A stretch of DNA of 64,000 nt from Prochlorococcus sp. scB243_495L20 (GTDB taxonomy: Bacteria; Cyanobacteriota; Cyanobacteriia; PCC-6307; Cyanobiaceae), in the NCBI GenBank assembly GCA_000634215.1, contig JFLX01000001.1, positions 124,001-188,000 of the forward strand. The letters run 5' to 3'. The notes below the pieces were generated by a model. The model was given only the letters and a program-made list of their open reading frames with translations, was not told the DNA's origin and did no database searches. Each line of letters starts with the position of its first letter. Position 1 is the first letter of the stretch. The translations under genes were made by a program, and so were the position numbers. Below, piece after piece: positions 46,044-55,698 of this stretch.

Positions 46044-47402
46044 ATGCCAAACTTTATAAAAGATAATATTCAAAAGACAAGTAATAATTCGTCTCGTAGC
46101 ATCAAAAAATTATTAAAACAAAGATCTCTAGTCGTTGCATTTTCGATCTTATTAACAGGTTTAGGAGCCTCAATTACAAGCATATTTTTTAAAACTGGAA
46201 TCTATTTTATTAATAATTGGAGATTAGCATTATTAGACCAATTCCCATCTATTGCGGTCTTACCTATTTTTGGAGCTCTAGGAGGAGCTATTGCAGGATA
46301 TTTGATCAAAAATATAGCACCTGCTGCAAAAGGTTCAGGAGTTAGTCAAATCATGGGTTTTTTAAGACATAAAAAAGTTCCAATGAATTTAAAAGTAGGC
46401 TTAGTAAAGCTAATATCAGGAATTATTGCGATTGGTAGTGGATTCCCTTTGGGTCCAGAAGGTCCATCCGTTCAAATGGGAGGATCAGTAGCTTGGCAAA
46501 TGGCCAAGTGGCTCAAAGCTCCCACAGCTTTTAGAAGAGTAATAGTAGCAGCAGGGGGTGGTGCTGGAATAGCTGCAGTATTTAGCGCTCCATTAGGAGG
46601 GTTTGTTTATGCAATAGAAGAGTTATTAAACTCTGCAAGACCAGTAATTTTGCTATTAGTAGTAATTACAACTTTCATTGCAGATTCATCTGCTGATATT
46701 ATTCAAGCCTTAGGCTTAGATCCTAAAGCAGGAGGGTTTGATTTTAACCTCGGATTTTTGATTCAAAAAGAATATGACCCATCAGTTTTTTTCTTACCTG
46801 TAGATTTTATTTACTTAGTTTTACTAGGAATAATTATTGGAATATTTGCAGAATTGTACAGCAGATATGTTTTGTTGATGCAAAAGCTTGGGAAAAAGTG
46901 GTATAAAAATAAATTTGTTTTAAAAATGAGTATTTGTGGACTTATTTTAGGAAGCATCTACTCTTGTTTACCCAGTACATTTCATAATTTAGATGAATTA
47001 CAGAAAATAATAGCTGAACAAAATACAAGTATTGGAATTGCTTTATTAGCAGTTTTAGTACTATTTATCACGACAGGCTTAGCTGCAGCATCTGGAGCTC
47101 CTGGAGGATTGTTCTATCCAATGCTTACTTTAGGTGGGTCAATTGGACTAATAATGGGGAGCTGGGTGGAAATTGCGACAGGACATGCACCAAGTACATA
47201 CATTTTTGCGGGAATGGGAGCTTTTGTAGCAGGATGTTCGCGAACACCAATTACCGCAATGTTTTTAGCTTTCGCTTTAACAAAAAATTTATTAATAATG
47301 AAACCTGTGTTAATCAGCTGCATTGCCAGTTTCTTAATAGCAAGAGTTTTTAATGAAGAATCAATTTATGAAAGACAAATACAAATAGAATTAGAAGACT
47401 AA
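46044..47402 (+). CDS. clcA: CLC-family chloride channel/transporter
   Basis: A 452-residue polytopic protein of the CLC family. The anion-pathway motifs are GSGFPLGPEGPSVQMGG (with the gating glutamate), a LTTG-like stretch ITTGLAAASGAPGGLFYPML and YIFAGMGAFVAGCSRTPITA. The arginine next to the gating glutamate in E. coli ClcA (GREGP) is proline here. The serine of GSGFP favours chloride over nitrate. Both channels and proton-coupled exchangers occur in the family. It lacks cytoplasmic CBS domains. Its stop lies 9 bases from the convergent purU. Confidence 0.9.
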   Translation: MPNFIKDNIQKTSNNSSRSIKKLLKQRSLVVAFSILLTGLGASITSIFFKTGIYFINNWRLALLDQFPSIAVLPIFGALGGAIAGYLIKNIAPAAKGSGVSQIMGFLRHKKVPMNLKVGLVKLISGIIAIGSGFPLGPEGPSVQMGGSVAWQMAKWLKAPTAFRRVIVAAGGGAGIAAVFSAPLGGFVYAIEELLNSARPVILLLVVITTFIADSSADIIQALGLDPKAGGFDFNLGFLIQKEYDPSVFFLPVDFIYLVLLGIIIGIFAELYSRYVLLMQKLGKKWYKNKFVLKMSICGLILGSIYSCLPSTFHNLDELQKIIAEQNTSIGIALLAVLVLFITTGLAAASGAPGGLFYPMLTLGGSIGLIMGSWVEIATGHAPSTYIFAGMGAFVAGCSRTPITAMFLAFALTKNLLIMKPVLISCIASFLIARVFNEESIYERQIQIELED

Positions 47403-47411
47403 AAACTATCT

Positions 47412-48266
47412 TCAATCAAAAACAGCAGTTTTGCTGTTATAAACAAATACTTGATGATTCAGATGTAATCTAACTGCTCTTGCTAAAGCTATTCTTTCAA
47501 TATCTCTTCCTTTTCTAATCAAATCGTCAACTTCATCCCTATGACTTACATTAACTGTGCATTGCTCTATTATCGGGCCTTCATCAAGATCTTCAGTAAC
47601 ATAGTGAGCTGTAGCACCGATTAATTTAACGCCTCTCTTCCAAGCTCGATGATATGGTTGCCCGCCCTTAAATGCAGGTAAGAAAGAATGATGAATATTT
47701 ATTATTGAAGAAAACTTTTTTAAAAAAGAGTCACTCAAAATTTGCATATATTTAGCTAATACAACGAGATCAATTTCATATTCTTTTAGTAAATGTAAAA
47801 ATTGATCTTCAACAATAGATTTATCAGTTTTAAAGGTATCTATGTGAACAAATTTTGCATTAAAGTCATTTGCAATAATTTCAAGATCAGAATGATTTGA
47901 AATTATTAACGGAACTTTCATTTTGAGTTCTCCATTTCTTACTCGCCAAAGTAAATCAATCAAACAATGATTTTGTTTACTCACGAAAATAGCAACATTT
48001 GGAATTTCATCTGAATAATTTACGTTAAATTTTCCATTTACTTCATCTGCAATTTTTTCAAATTCTTTGTAAATTTCATCTCTATTAAAAAATTCATTGT
48101 TACTATTCCATTCAATTCGACTAAGAAATAATCCTGCATCTTGATCTGTATGATGATCAGAATGTTTTATGTTGCCACCATAATTTGAAATCCAACTTGT
48201 AAGTAGACTTACAAGACCAGGACGATCGGGACAAACAATTTTGAATATAATTGAAGGATGATCCAA
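47412..48266 (-). CDS. purU: Formyltetrahydrofolate deformylase
   Basis: A 284-residue enzyme that hydrolyses 10-formyl-tetrahydrofolate to formate and THF, balancing the one-carbon pool linked to glycine cleavage. The N-terminal ACT domain is IIFKIVCPDRPGLVSLL; the catalytic half has NHSDLEIIANDF, VVLAKYMQILS, the active-site IHHSFLPAFKGGQPYHRAW, and ATAHYVTEDLDEGPII. The start is a TTG (48266); I see no in-frame ATG upstream before a stop. The C-terminal codons contain a hairpin that may act as its terminator. It is divergent from the ThiO-like gene by 48 bases. Confidence 0.93.
   Translation of the reverse strand: MDHPSIIFKIVCPDRPGLVSLLTSWISNYGGNIKHSDHHTDQDAGLFLSRIEWNSNNEFFNRDEIYKEFEKIADEVNGKFNVNYSDEIPNVAIFVSKQNHCLIDLLWRVRNGELKMKVPLIISNHSDLEIIANDFNAKFVHIDTFKTDKSIVEDQFLHLLKEYEIDLVVLAKYMQILSDSFLKKFSSIINIHHSFLPAFKGGQPYHRAWKRGVKLIGATAHYVTEDLDEGPIIEQCTVNVSHRDEVDDLIRKGRDIERIALARAVRLHLNHQVFVYNSKTAVFD
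47421..47438 (-). terminator. Candidate intrinsic terminator inside the purU 3' end
   Basis: On the minus strand AACAGC pairs with GCTGTT around the loop AAAACT, and the stem is followed directly by TTTGATTG (five T in a row counting the end of the stem). The hairpin lies within the last codons of purU, since only 9 bases separate the two convergent stops. The stem is only 6 bp, so strength is uncertain; it is not U-rich in the clcA direction. Confidence 0.35.
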
Positions 48267-48314
48267 AAAATCTTTAACTATTAAGTCAAGTAAGTAAGTA
48301 TATCCAATATATCA

Positions 48315-49397
48315 ATGAAAAGCTTAAAAGAAAATTTTCAAAAAGCACACATAGTTATTATTGGATCAGGGATTATTGGAAAATTTAACGCCTTAGAATT
48401 ATCAGAATTAGGTTTCCAGGTAACGATAATAGATCCAGCTCAACACCAAAATAGTAGCAATGCAGCTTTAGGCTTACTAATGGGTAATATGTATCAAAAA
48501 AGAAGAGGTAGAAGCTGGGATCTCAGGAAACAGAGCATTGAATTATGGCCAGAATGGATTACATTCCTGCAAAAATTAAATTGTGAATTAAATATCGAAA
48601 AACCATTAATACAACTAACTACAGATGAAGAAAAGTTTAAAAAGTTAGAGAAATTTGTTTATGAAAATAATGATCAAAACTTGCGAATTTTAGAAAGAGA
48701 CTCAATATTTATCAAGAATATAAATAAAGCCTTCCAAACAAAAAATATAAAAGGGATGATTTCCTTCAAAGATGGAAGAATAAATCCTTTTTCTTTACTT
48801 CAAACATTAGATAAATATCTAAAACATAAAAAAATCAATTTTTTAAAAGGAGAAATAATAAAAATCAGAAAATCAAACAATCAATGGATTTCTACAACAA
48901 GAAATAATCAAAACATCAAATCTGATATGGTTATTTTATGTAATTCACTTAAAGCAGTTGATTTAATAGATAGCGTATCTCACAACATCACATTAAAACC
49001 TGTCTTGGGTCAAGCTATGGAAATTGATGTAAATGATGCAGAAGTTGATTTATTATCGCTGCCTAAACATTTCAATATAAATAATAAAAATATAATTCTA
49101 AAATCAAAAAATAAGCTAATTATTGGATCAACTGACGAATATAGTACTAAACCAGAAAAAAATACATTCGAAAAACTGACAAATTTTCTCGACAAAAAAC
49201 CTAGTTGGCTGATGAAAGGAAAGATTTCTAAAAAATGGTACGGAATAAGGTCAAGACCAGATGGTGAACCTTCACCAATAATGAAAAATCTTGAGGACGG
49301 ACTAATTATATGTACAGGTTTTTATAAAAATGGGATTTTACTGGCTCCGGCTTGTTCTAAATGGGTTGCTAATGAAATTAAAAATTACCTTTTTTAA
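48315..49397 (+). CDS. thiO: FAD-dependent glycine oxidase/ThiO-like oxidoreductase
   Basis: A 360-residue DAO-family flavoprotein. The FAD-binding motif [21 protein letters not shown] is at residues about 13-33, followed by VTIIDP. Downstream are [18 protein letters not shown], a central GQAMEID and the C-terminal [18 protein letters not shown] and [15 protein letters not shown]. The family oxidises glycine or other amino acids; ThiO gives dehydroglycine for ThiG, and thiG is encoded at 3592, which supports this name. A D-amino acid dehydrogenase role is the alternative. Its last 4 bases overlap the convergent dnaK. Confidence 0.78.
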   Translation: MKSLKENFQKAHIVIIGSGIIGKFNALELSELGFQVTIIDPAQHQNSSNAALGLLMGNMYQKRRGRSWDLRKQSIELWPEWITFLQKLNCELNIEKPLIQLTTDEEKFKKLEKFVYENNDQNLRILERDSIFIKNINKAFQTKNIKGMISFKDGRINPFSLLQTLDKYLKHKKINFLKGEIIKIRKSNNQWISTTRNNQNIKSDMVILCNSLKAVDLIDSVSHNITLKPVLGQAMEIDVNDAEVDLLSLPKHFNINNKNIILKSKNKLIIGSTDEYSTKPEKNTFEKLTNFLDKKPSWLMKGKISKKWYGIRSRPDGEPSPIMKNLEDGLIICTGFYKNGILLAPACSKWVANEIKNYLF

Positions 49398-51301
49398 TCT
49401 TTCGTTTCAGTAAAATCTGCATCAATTACATCGTCTCCACCTTTTTCGTTTGAATCGCTCTGATCAGGACCACCTGCCGAACCAGGGGATGGTGGCTGAT
49501 TACCAGGTTGCTGATAGACAGATGAACCAACCGCATAAAGTTCTTGCTGAAGTTCCTCAAGAAGTTTTTTCATTGATTCGTAATCTTCTTTTGAAGTTGC
49601 CTCTTTTAAAGCATTACTTTTTTCTTCAACTTTAGACTTTGCTGCAGCATCAATTTTGTCACCCAACTCACCAAGTTGCTTTTCTGTCTGATAAACAAGA
49701 GTTTCGGCTTGATTTTTTAAATCAATTTTTTCTCTTTTTTCTTTATCTGCAGATGCATTTGATTCAGCATCTTTTACCATCTTTTCTACTTCATTATCAG
49801 AAAGAGTTGAAGCGCCAGTAATAGAAATACTTTGTTCTTTACCGCTCCCTTTATCTTTAGCAGTAACACTAAGAATACCGTTTGCGTCGATATCAAATGT
49901 AACTTCAATTTGCGGAACACCTCTTGGTGCTGAAGGTATGCCATCCAGTCTAAAAGTCCCTAAGCTTTTGTTATCAGAAGCCATTTCTCTTTCACCCTGT
50001 AAAACGTGTATTTCAACATTTGTTTGACCGTCTACAGCAGTTGAATATGTTTCAGATTTTTTCGTGGGTACTGTAGTATTTCGGTTTATCATTTTTGTCA
50101 TTACTCCCCCTAAAGTCTCAACACCTAAAGAAAGTGGAGTAACGTCAAGCAACAATATGTCTTTAACCTCTCCTGCTAAAACTCCTCCCTGAATTGCAGC
50201 TCCAACAGCTACTACCTCATCAGGATTAACAGTTTGATTTGGTTCTTTACCAATTATTTTTTTAACTAAATCTAAGACAGCAGGTATTCTAGATGAGCCT
50301 CCCACCATTACGACTTCATCAATTTCACTAGTAGAAATTTTTGCATCACTTATGGCTCTCTCAACTGGAGTCTTACACCTATCAATTAAAGAGGCTGCTA
50401 ATTCTTCGAACTTTGCTCTAGTAAGGTTCAAATCCAAATGTTTTGGTCCCTCGGGAGTCGCTGTAATAAAAGGTAAATTTATTTCACTTTGAGTAGCATT
50501 TGAGAGCTCTATTTTTGCTTTTTCTGCAGCTTCAGTCAATCTTTGCAAAGCTTGCTTATCTTGTCTGAGATCAATACCCTCATTAGATTTAAAAGTATTG
50601 GCTAAGTGATCTACGATGCATCTATCAAAATCATCACCACCTAAATGTGTATCTCCAGATGTAGATAAAACTTCAGTTACTCCATCACCAGCTTCAATAA
50701 CTGAAACGTCAAAAGTACCTCCCCCTAAATCAAAAACAAGAATTTTTTCATTTTCCTTATCCAAACCATATGCTAAAGCCGCAGCAGTTGGCTCATTAAC
50801 GATTCTGAGAACTTCTAAGCCTGCAATCTTTCCAGCGTCTTTTGTTGCTTGTCTTTGAGAATCATTGAAATAAGCTGGAACTGTAATTACAGCTTGTGTA
50901 ACTTTGTCGCCAAGGTATTTACCTGCATCATCTGCTAACTTTCTTAAAACTTGAGAACTTACTTCTTCAGGAGAGAACTGTTTATCCAAAATAGGACATT
51001 TTAATTTGACACTAGAGCCAGATTTTTCAACAGAATAACTAACTTCTTTAGATTCTTCATTGACTTCATCAACTCTTCTACCAACAAAACGTTTTGCAGA
51101 ATAAAAAGTATTTTCGGGGTTCATTACAGCTTGTCTTTTTGCTATTTGTCCAACAAGCTGATCTTGATTTTTTGTATATGCAACAACTGATGGAGTAGTT
51201 CTGAAACCCTCAGCATTTGCTATTACAGTAGGCTTACCACCTTCCATTACAGCGACACAACTATTAGTTGTCCCTAAATCAATTCCTACTACCTTACCCA
51301 T
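49394..51301 (-). CDS. dnaK: Molecular chaperone DnaK (Hsp70)
   Basis: A 635-residue Hsp70 read from the ATG at 51301 ([18 protein letters not shown]); a longer in-frame reading is possible from 51364 but lacks family support. ATPase motifs include [54 protein letters not shown] and [13 protein letters not shown]; the substrate domain has [15 protein letters not shown]; the tail ends [15 protein letters not shown]. Cyanobacteria have several dnaK paralogues; the acidic DVIDADF-type tail is that of a canonical DnaK. No CIRCE element is seen in the 117 bases to aroE. Confidence 0.97.
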   Translation of the reverse strand: MGKVVGIDLGTTNSCVAVMEGGKPTVIANAEGFRTTPSVVAYTKNQDQLVGQIAKRQAVMNPENTFYSAKRFVGRRVDEVNEESKEVSYSVEKSGSSVKLKCPILDKQFSPEEVSSQVLRKLADDAGKYLGDKVTQAVITVPAYFNDSQRQATKDAGKIAGLEVLRIVNEPTAAALAYGLDKENEKILVFDLGGGTFDVSVIEAGDGVTEVLSTSGDTHLGGDDFDRCIVDHLANTFKSNEGIDLRQDKQALQRLTEAAEKAKIELSNATQSEINLPFITATPEGPKHLDLNLTRAKFEELAASLIDRCKTPVERAISDAKISTSEIDEVVMVGGSSRIPAVLDLVKKIIGKEPNQTVNPDEVVAVGAAIQGGVLAGEVKDILLLDVTPLSLGVETLGGVMTKMINRNTTVPTKKSETYSTAVDGQTNVEIHVLQGEREMASDNKSLGTFRLDGIPSAPRGVPQIEVTFDIDANGILSVTAKDKGSGKEQSISITGASTLSDNEVEKMVKDAESNASADKEKREKIDLKNQAETLVYQTEKQLGELGDKIDAAAKSKVEEKSNALKEATSKEDYESMKKLLEELQQELYAVGSSVYQQPGNQPPSPGSAGGPDQSDSNEKGGDDVIDADFTETKD

Positions 51302-51418
51302 GGGTAAATTCTTTATATTTGTTATTCTCCATAATCGGTCATTGACGTCATTATTGTTACTCAAAGACGGGGTGTGGTTCCCGAACAGACCATTACTTTT
51401 AAGGTTAAAATTCTAAAT

Positions 51419-52279
51419 ATGATTTCAAGCAAGACATCTTTCATCGCATTAATTGGCAATCCAGTAAGCCATTCTTTGTCTCCAATTATGCAGAATGCTG
51501 CCCTTCAATATTTAGGCTTAGATTTAATCTATATTGCTGTACCCTGTGAAGATGAAGATCTAGAATTAGTTCTTAATTCTCTTAAAAAAATTAATTGCAA
51601 GGGTTTAAACATTACAATTCCACACAAAGAAAAAGTATTTAACCTTTGTAGTGAAATCTCCCCTATTGCTAACAAACTTAAAGCAATTAATACCCTCAAA
51701 TTAAATTCTGAAAATGAATGGAGCGCGACTAATACGGATGTAGAGGGATTTATTTATCCATTAAAAAATTTAAAATTAGCAAAGAAAAAATCAATAGTTC
51801 TTGGCTCCGGGGGTGCAGCAAGATCTGTTATTCAAGGTTTAATAAATTTAAATCTTTCAACAATTTCAGTAATATCACGTAACAAATCATCACTAGATGA
51901 ATTAAGAAAAAACTTTGAAAATCAAATTGAACTTCAGAGCTTCTTAAATAACGATAATCAAGCTCAAAATTTAATTGAAGAAGCAGATTTAGTTGTAAAT
52001 ACAACACCAGTAGGAATGAAAACAGCTAAAAATGAAATAAATTTATTGCCATATGGAGATTACTTTTGGAGATCTCTTAACTCAAAAACTATTGTTTATG
52101 ATTTGATATATAATCCTGCTCCGACTCATCTATTAAAATTTAGCGCCAATAAAGGATGCATGACTATAGATGGTTTGCAAATGCTTGTTGCCCAAGGAAT
52201 AAAATCATTATCATTTTGGACAGATGGTTTAGAAGTACCTTTTCATGTAATGAATGACGCACTCAAAGATCATCTTTAA
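51419..52279 (+). CDS. aroE: Shikimate dehydrogenase
   Basis: A 286-residue enzyme from ATG 51419; an upstream GTG (51374) would add 15 residues with no family match. The shikimate site is GNPVSHSLSPIMQNAA, the catalytic lysine lies in GLNITIPHKEKV, and ATNTDVEGF completes the substrate pocket. The NADP site is VLGSGGAARSVIQGL, followed by ISRNK. The C-terminus has DGLQMLVAQGIKSLSFWT. It reduces 3-dehydroshikimate to shikimate. The dnaK gene is divergent by 117 bases; rpsF follows after 102. Confidence 0.97.
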   Translation: MISSKTSFIALIGNPVSHSLSPIMQNAALQYLGLDLIYIAVPCEDEDLELVLNSLKKINCKGLNITIPHKEKVFNLCSEISPIANKLKAINTLKLNSENEWSATNTDVEGFIYPLKNLKLAKKKSIVLGSGGAARSVIQGLINLNLSTISVISRNKSSLDELRKNFENQIELQSFLNNDNQAQNLIEEADLVVNTTPVGMKTAKNEINLLPYGDYFWRSLNSKTIVYDLIYNPAPTHLLKFSANKGCMTIDGLQMLVAQGIKSLSFWTDGLEVPFHVMNDALKDHL

Positions 52280-52305
52280 AATAATGCTAATTTTCAAGGA
52301 ACTGC

Positions 52306-52351
52306 ACATCATGATGTATCGTTAAAGATGAACAGACGCTCATGACATCAT
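52306..52351. promoter_or_regulatory. Palindrome and matching half-site upstream of rpsF
   Basis: ACATCATGATGT at 52306-52317 is a perfect 12-base palindrome, and ACATCAT recurs at 52345-52351, able to pair with ATGATGT at 52311-52317. They lie 31-76 bases before the rpsF start. This could be an operator for a dimeric regulator, or an mRNA hairpin with a 27-base loop. I cannot match it to a known site, including the S6:S18 leader motif. Confidence 0.4.
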
Positions 52352-52381
52352 TTATATGAGCCAAAGACCTTGTCTGAAACT

Positions 52382-52837
52382 ATGAACGATCAACAATCTT
52401 ATTACGAAACCATGTATATCCTCCGCCCAGATATTGCGGAAGATGAAGTAACTAACCACATTGATAAATATAATAAGCTTTTAGAAGAATTTGGCGGTGC
52501 CATCCTCGATAGTCAAATGAGGGGTAAAAGAAGATTAGCCTATCAAATAGCAAAACATAGAGAAGGTATTTACGTCCAACTAAGTCATCAAGGAGATGGA
52601 CAACATATTTTCAAAATCGAAAAAGCAATGAGACTAAGTGAAGATGTTATTAGATACATGACTGTTAAACAAGAAGGGCCCTTGCCAACACCAAAACATT
52701 CTACGAAGAATTCAACTAAAGCAGATGATAAAGAAAATCCAGAAACTAAAGTTGAATCTAAGGAAGAAAAACAAGTAGTAAGCGCAGAAGCTTCAACTTC
52801 GGGAAAAGATGATACTGTAACTAAAGAAAATGCATGA
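52382..52837 (+). CDS. rpsF: 30S ribosomal protein S6 with C-terminal extension
   Basis: A 151-residue protein from ATG 52382; a TTG four codons earlier is also in frame. The bS6 fold covers about residues 6-100: [45 protein letters not shown] and [19 protein letters not shown]. About 50 further residues are polar and low-complexity ([20 protein letters not shown] and onward, acidic and lysine rich), an extension not found in E. coli S6 in this form. S6 normally pairs with S18 in the platform; rpsR is not adjacent. The stop is 9 bases from convergent argG. Confidence 0.95.
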   Translation: MNDQQSYYETMYILRPDIAEDEVTNHIDKYNKLLEEFGGAILDSQMRGKRRLAYQIAKHREGIYVQLSHQGDGQHIFKIEKAMRLSEDVIRYMTVKQEGPLPTPKHSTKNSTKADDKENPETKVESKEEKQVVSAEASTSGKDDTVTKENA

Positions 52838-52846
52838 TCTTAAATA

Positions 52847-54061
52847 TTAATCTTTTGTTTTTGAATTTAATTCAGCCCATATTTTATTAGACATACCCCA
52901 CATATAAATAAAACCCTCCGCTAAAGAATGATTAAAAACATCGTCTTTGCTATAAGTTGCTAAATCTTCTCTGTAAAGTGAATTATTTTCGGACATTCTG
53001 CCGATTATTATTGCGTTCCCCTTATGAAGTCTAATCTTTACTCTTCCATTAACTGTAGTTTGAGTCGACGAAATAAATGAATCTAAACTATCTTTAAGAG
53101 GTCCAAACCAAAACCCTTGATAGACAAGTTGACCCCATTTTTTTTCAACTATTCCTTTAAAGTCGACAACGTCTGGATTTAATGTAATGCTTTCTAATTC
53201 TTTGTGAGCTTTGATTAAAAGCAAGAGGCCTGGTGTTTCGTAAATCTCTCTACTTTTAATTCCTACTACTCGGTCTTCAATCATATCAATTCTTCCAAAA
53301 CCATGCTCACCTGCGAGAACATTAGCTTTTTTAATGATCTCTACGGGGGTTAGAGATTCATCATTAATTCCAACAGGAAACCCATTTTTGAAAATAATTT
53401 CTACTTCTTGAGGAGAATCAGGTGAATTCTCAATAGATGATGTCATTGCAAAAATATCTTCAGGTGCTTCTTTCATTGGGTCTTCTAATATGCCTGCTTC
53501 AATACTCCTACCCAGTAAATTAACATCTATTGAATATGGTGATTTTTTTGATACTGGTGCTGGAATACCAAACTTTTCTCCGTACACTATTGCCTCTTCC
53601 CTACTCATATTCCATTCCCTTGCAGGAGTAATTATTTTTAAATCAGGACCTAAAGCATTTATTGCTAAATCAAATCGAACTTGATCATTCCCTTTACCAG
53701 TGCATCCATGAGCCACTGCATCAGCACTAACCTCTCGAGCAATATTTACGAGATTTTCTGCAATTAAAGGCCTAGCAAGAGCTGTAGATAAAGGATATTT
53801 ATTTAGATATAATGCGTTTGCTCTAATCGCTGGAAAAGCGTATCTCTCAACAAAACTATTAACTAAATTGCCAACAATTGATTGAGATGCACCAGAATTT
53901 AAAGCTTTTTGCCTAATAAGTTCTAAATCCTCGCCTTGACCAAGATCTGCGACAAAAGTAACCACTTCTGAAATTCCATATTCATTCTTTAAAAATGGAA
54001 TACAAACGCTCGTATCTACGCCGCCAGAATAAGCTAATACAACTTTTTTTACCTGCTGCAT
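52847..54061 (-). CDS. argG: Argininosuccinate synthase
   Basis: A 404-residue enzyme that joins citrulline and aspartate with ATP. The N-terminal PP-loop is [16 protein letters not shown], followed by [15 protein letters not shown]. Other conserved segments are [38 protein letters not shown] and [16 protein letters not shown]. Normal length for the bacterial enzyme. It supplies arginine, which could in turn feed agmatine and the speB-speE polyamine genes at 26298-28032. Confidence 0.98.
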   Translation of the reverse strand: MQQVKKVVLAYSGGVDTSVCIPFLKNEYGISEVVTFVADLGQGEDLELIRQKALNSGASQSIVGNLVNSFVERYAFPAIRANALYLNKYPLSTALARPLIAENLVNIAREVSADAVAHGCTGKGNDQVRFDLAINALGPDLKIITPAREWNMSREEAIVYGEKFGIPAPVSKKSPYSIDVNLLGRSIEAGILEDPMKEAPEDIFAMTSSIENSPDSPQEVEIIFKNGFPVGINDESLTPVEIIKKANVLAGEHGFGRIDMIEDRVVGIKSREIYETPGLLLLIKAHKELESITLNPDVVDFKGIVEKKWGQLVYQGFWFGPLKDSLDSFISSTQTTVNGRVKIRLHKGNAIIIGRMSENNSLYREDLATYSKDDVFNHSLAEGFIYMWGMSNKIWAELNSKTKD

Positions 54062-54098
54062 CTAAATTTGCTCCATAAATTAAAATTTTTTGACGTAA

Positions 54099-54293
54099 TT
54101 AAGAATTTGAAAACTTATTAAAGACTAATACTATTGTAACTAAAAGAGCTGGACCAAAAACTAGTAATAAGAGAAGAAAGTTATTAATTATTAAAACATT
54201 GGTATTCAAATATCCAATAAGTTTTAATAATCCAGAAAGTAGCAATGAAATTAGCCAGATAAAAACGTATTTTAAATTTCCTTTATCAAACAA
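54099..54293 (-). CDS. Small two-helix membrane protein
   Basis: A 64-residue hydrophobic protein with two predicted helices, about residues 10-28 (VFIWLISLLLSGLLKLIG) and 34-58 (LIINNFLLLLLVFGPALLVTIVL), then a short tail. It starts at TTG; an ATG is absent from the frame, and a stop limits any 5' extension. No family is recognised. It lies 37 bases upstream of argG on the same strand, and 53 bases divergent from the DUF3134-like gene. Being short, TTG-started and AT-biased toward hydrophobic codons, it might be spurious, but coding looks more likely than not. Confidence 0.45.
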   Translation of the reverse strand: MFDKGNLKYVFIWLISLLLSGLLKLIGYLNTNVLIINNFLLLLLVFGPALLVTIVLVFNKFSNS

Positions 54294-54346
54294 AGTTTTT
54301 AGTGAGCATCATTATGTATTATCTTATATATAGAACACTATTTATA

Positions 54347-54628
54347 ATGAGTTCAAACAAACTAAAACTTAGATTAGACGATATTTCTGAAGTTAATCCA
54401 GCCTTAACTTGCTACCACAGAGATGATCCAGCGCCTGTGTTGCCATTAAGAGAGGAGCCTGATCTACTATCTTGGCTTGAAAATACAGGTAGACTCGTTG
54501 CAGAAAAAGATGGAGATTCCCAAGAAATTAGCACAATAGAGGAAGAAGAACTTTCAGCGCTAATGGGGGAAAAGGAAGATTATAAAACTGAAGAAGACCC
54601 TTCATTAGAAGATGATTGGGAAGATTAA
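54347..54628 (+). CDS. DUF3134-like small acidic protein
   Basis: A 93-residue protein from ATG 54347 (an upstream GTG at 54302 adds an unlikely hydrophobic lead). The centre reads ALTCYHRDDPAPVLPLREEP, then LLSWLENTGRLV, a pattern I associate with the cyanobacterial DUF3134 family; the C-terminal third is strongly acidic (EEEELSALMGEKEDYKTEED). No function is known. It overlaps the mraY start by 17 bases in another frame, so the two are probably translated together. Confidence 0.7.
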   Translation: MSSNKLKLRLDDISEVNPALTCYHRDDPAPVLPLREEPDLLSWLENTGRLVAEKDGDSQEISTIEEEELSALMGEKEDYKTEEDPSLEDDWED

Positions 54629-55688
54629 AAAGTTTAACTTTGAATCTTTATTTATATTAAATACTTTTGGTTTAATAGTTAACTCCTATTTTTTTAATAA
54701 TTTTATTTTTATAGGAGTTTACATATTATTCTTCTTTATTTCTATTTTTACAACGAAAAATGGTCTAAAGATTATCAAAAAATTTAATTTACTTCAAAAT
54801 ATTAGGGATGAAGGTCCAGCTAATCACTTTAAAAAAAGTGATACTCCAACAATGGGTGGGATTTTTATGATAATCCCTTTTTTAATTTTGCTTTTAATAA
54901 TAACTATCAATTTAGGTTCTCCGAAATTAATTCTTTTATTACTTACTATTTTTGGTTTCTTTTTTACAGGATTTTTAGATGATTATTTAAGCATTAAAAA
55001 AAAAGAGAACAAAGGTTTAACAACAAAAGAGAAATTAATCTTACAAAGTGTCATCTCAATAATTTTTATATCGTTAGCCTACGAAAAAAATTTAATCAGT
55101 CCATTAATAACAATTTCTGATTCCTTGGGAATAAATTTGAATGTTTTCATATTGCCAGTTTCTTTTTTAGTACTTGTCGGCATAAGTAATTCAGTAAATT
55201 TGACTGATGGACTAGATGGATTAGCAGCTGGATGCAGTGGGATTGTCTTTTATGGATTAGGAACAGAAATATTACTGAAAGAACAGCAAGAACTTTTTAT
55301 TTTTAGCATTCTATGTTTTTCGATGTCAGGCATATGCTTAGGTTTTCTCAAATACAATTGTTATCCTGCAAAAATATTTATGGGTGACACCGGATCTCTA
55401 AGTATAGGAGCAATTCTGGGTTCTATAGCGTTATTCACTAATAGCATTTTTACCTTATCTATTTTCTCAGGAATATTTATTATTGAATCATTATCAGTAA
55501 TAATTCAAGTGGGGTTTTTTAAAATTACAAAAAAATTATTTCTTAGAGGTAAACGCATATTTTTAATGGCTCCATTACACCACCACTTTGAACTTAAAGG
55601 AGTGAAGGAACAAAAAATAGTTGAAAATTTTTGGAAAATCAACATTTTACTTGTAATTTTAGGTATAGTTTTAAAAATAAATCTTTGA
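54612..55688 (+). CDS. mraY: Phospho-N-acetylmuramoyl-pentapeptide transferase
   Basis: A 358-residue polytopic enzyme that loads UDP-MurNAc-pentapeptide onto undecaprenyl phosphate, making lipid I. Conserved loops are HFKKSDTPTMGGIFMI, GFFFTGFLDDYLSIKKK, the Mg-binding NSVNLTDGLDGLAAGCSG, FMGDTGSLSIGAI and MAPLHHHFELKG. About ten hydrophobic segments alternate with them. It is not in an mra/mur cluster here, as is usual in Prochlorococcus. Its start lies inside the end of the DUF3134-like gene. Confidence 0.97.
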   Translation: MIGKIKKFNFESLFILNTFGLIVNSYFFNNFIFIGVYILFFFISIFTTKNGLKIIKKFNLLQNIRDEGPANHFKKSDTPTMGGIFMIIPFLILLLIITINLGSPKLILLLLTIFGFFFTGFLDDYLSIKKKENKGLTTKEKLILQSVISIIFISLAYEKNLISPLITISDSLGINLNVFILPVSFLVLVGISNSVNLTDGLDGLAAGCSGIVFYGLGTEILLKEQQELFIFSILCFSMSGICLGFLKYNCYPAKIFMGDTGSLSIGAILGSIALFTNSIFTLSIFSGIFIIESLSVIIQVGFFKITKKLFLRGKRIFLMAPLHHHFELKGVKEQKIVENFWKINILLVILGIVLKINL

Positions 55689-55698
55689 AAAATTTGTT

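Noticed and set aside
51302-51364. N-terminal extension of DnaK by 21 residues
   Set aside because: Hsp70 proteins start at [12 protein letters not shown]-type sequence; the extra residues look like read-back into the promoter region.
51302-51418. CIRCE/HrcA heat-shock element and a TGACGTCA palindrome upstream of dnaK
   Set aside because: No TTAGCACTC-N9-GAGTGCTAA pattern is present, and an isolated 8-base palindrome is not evidence of a site.
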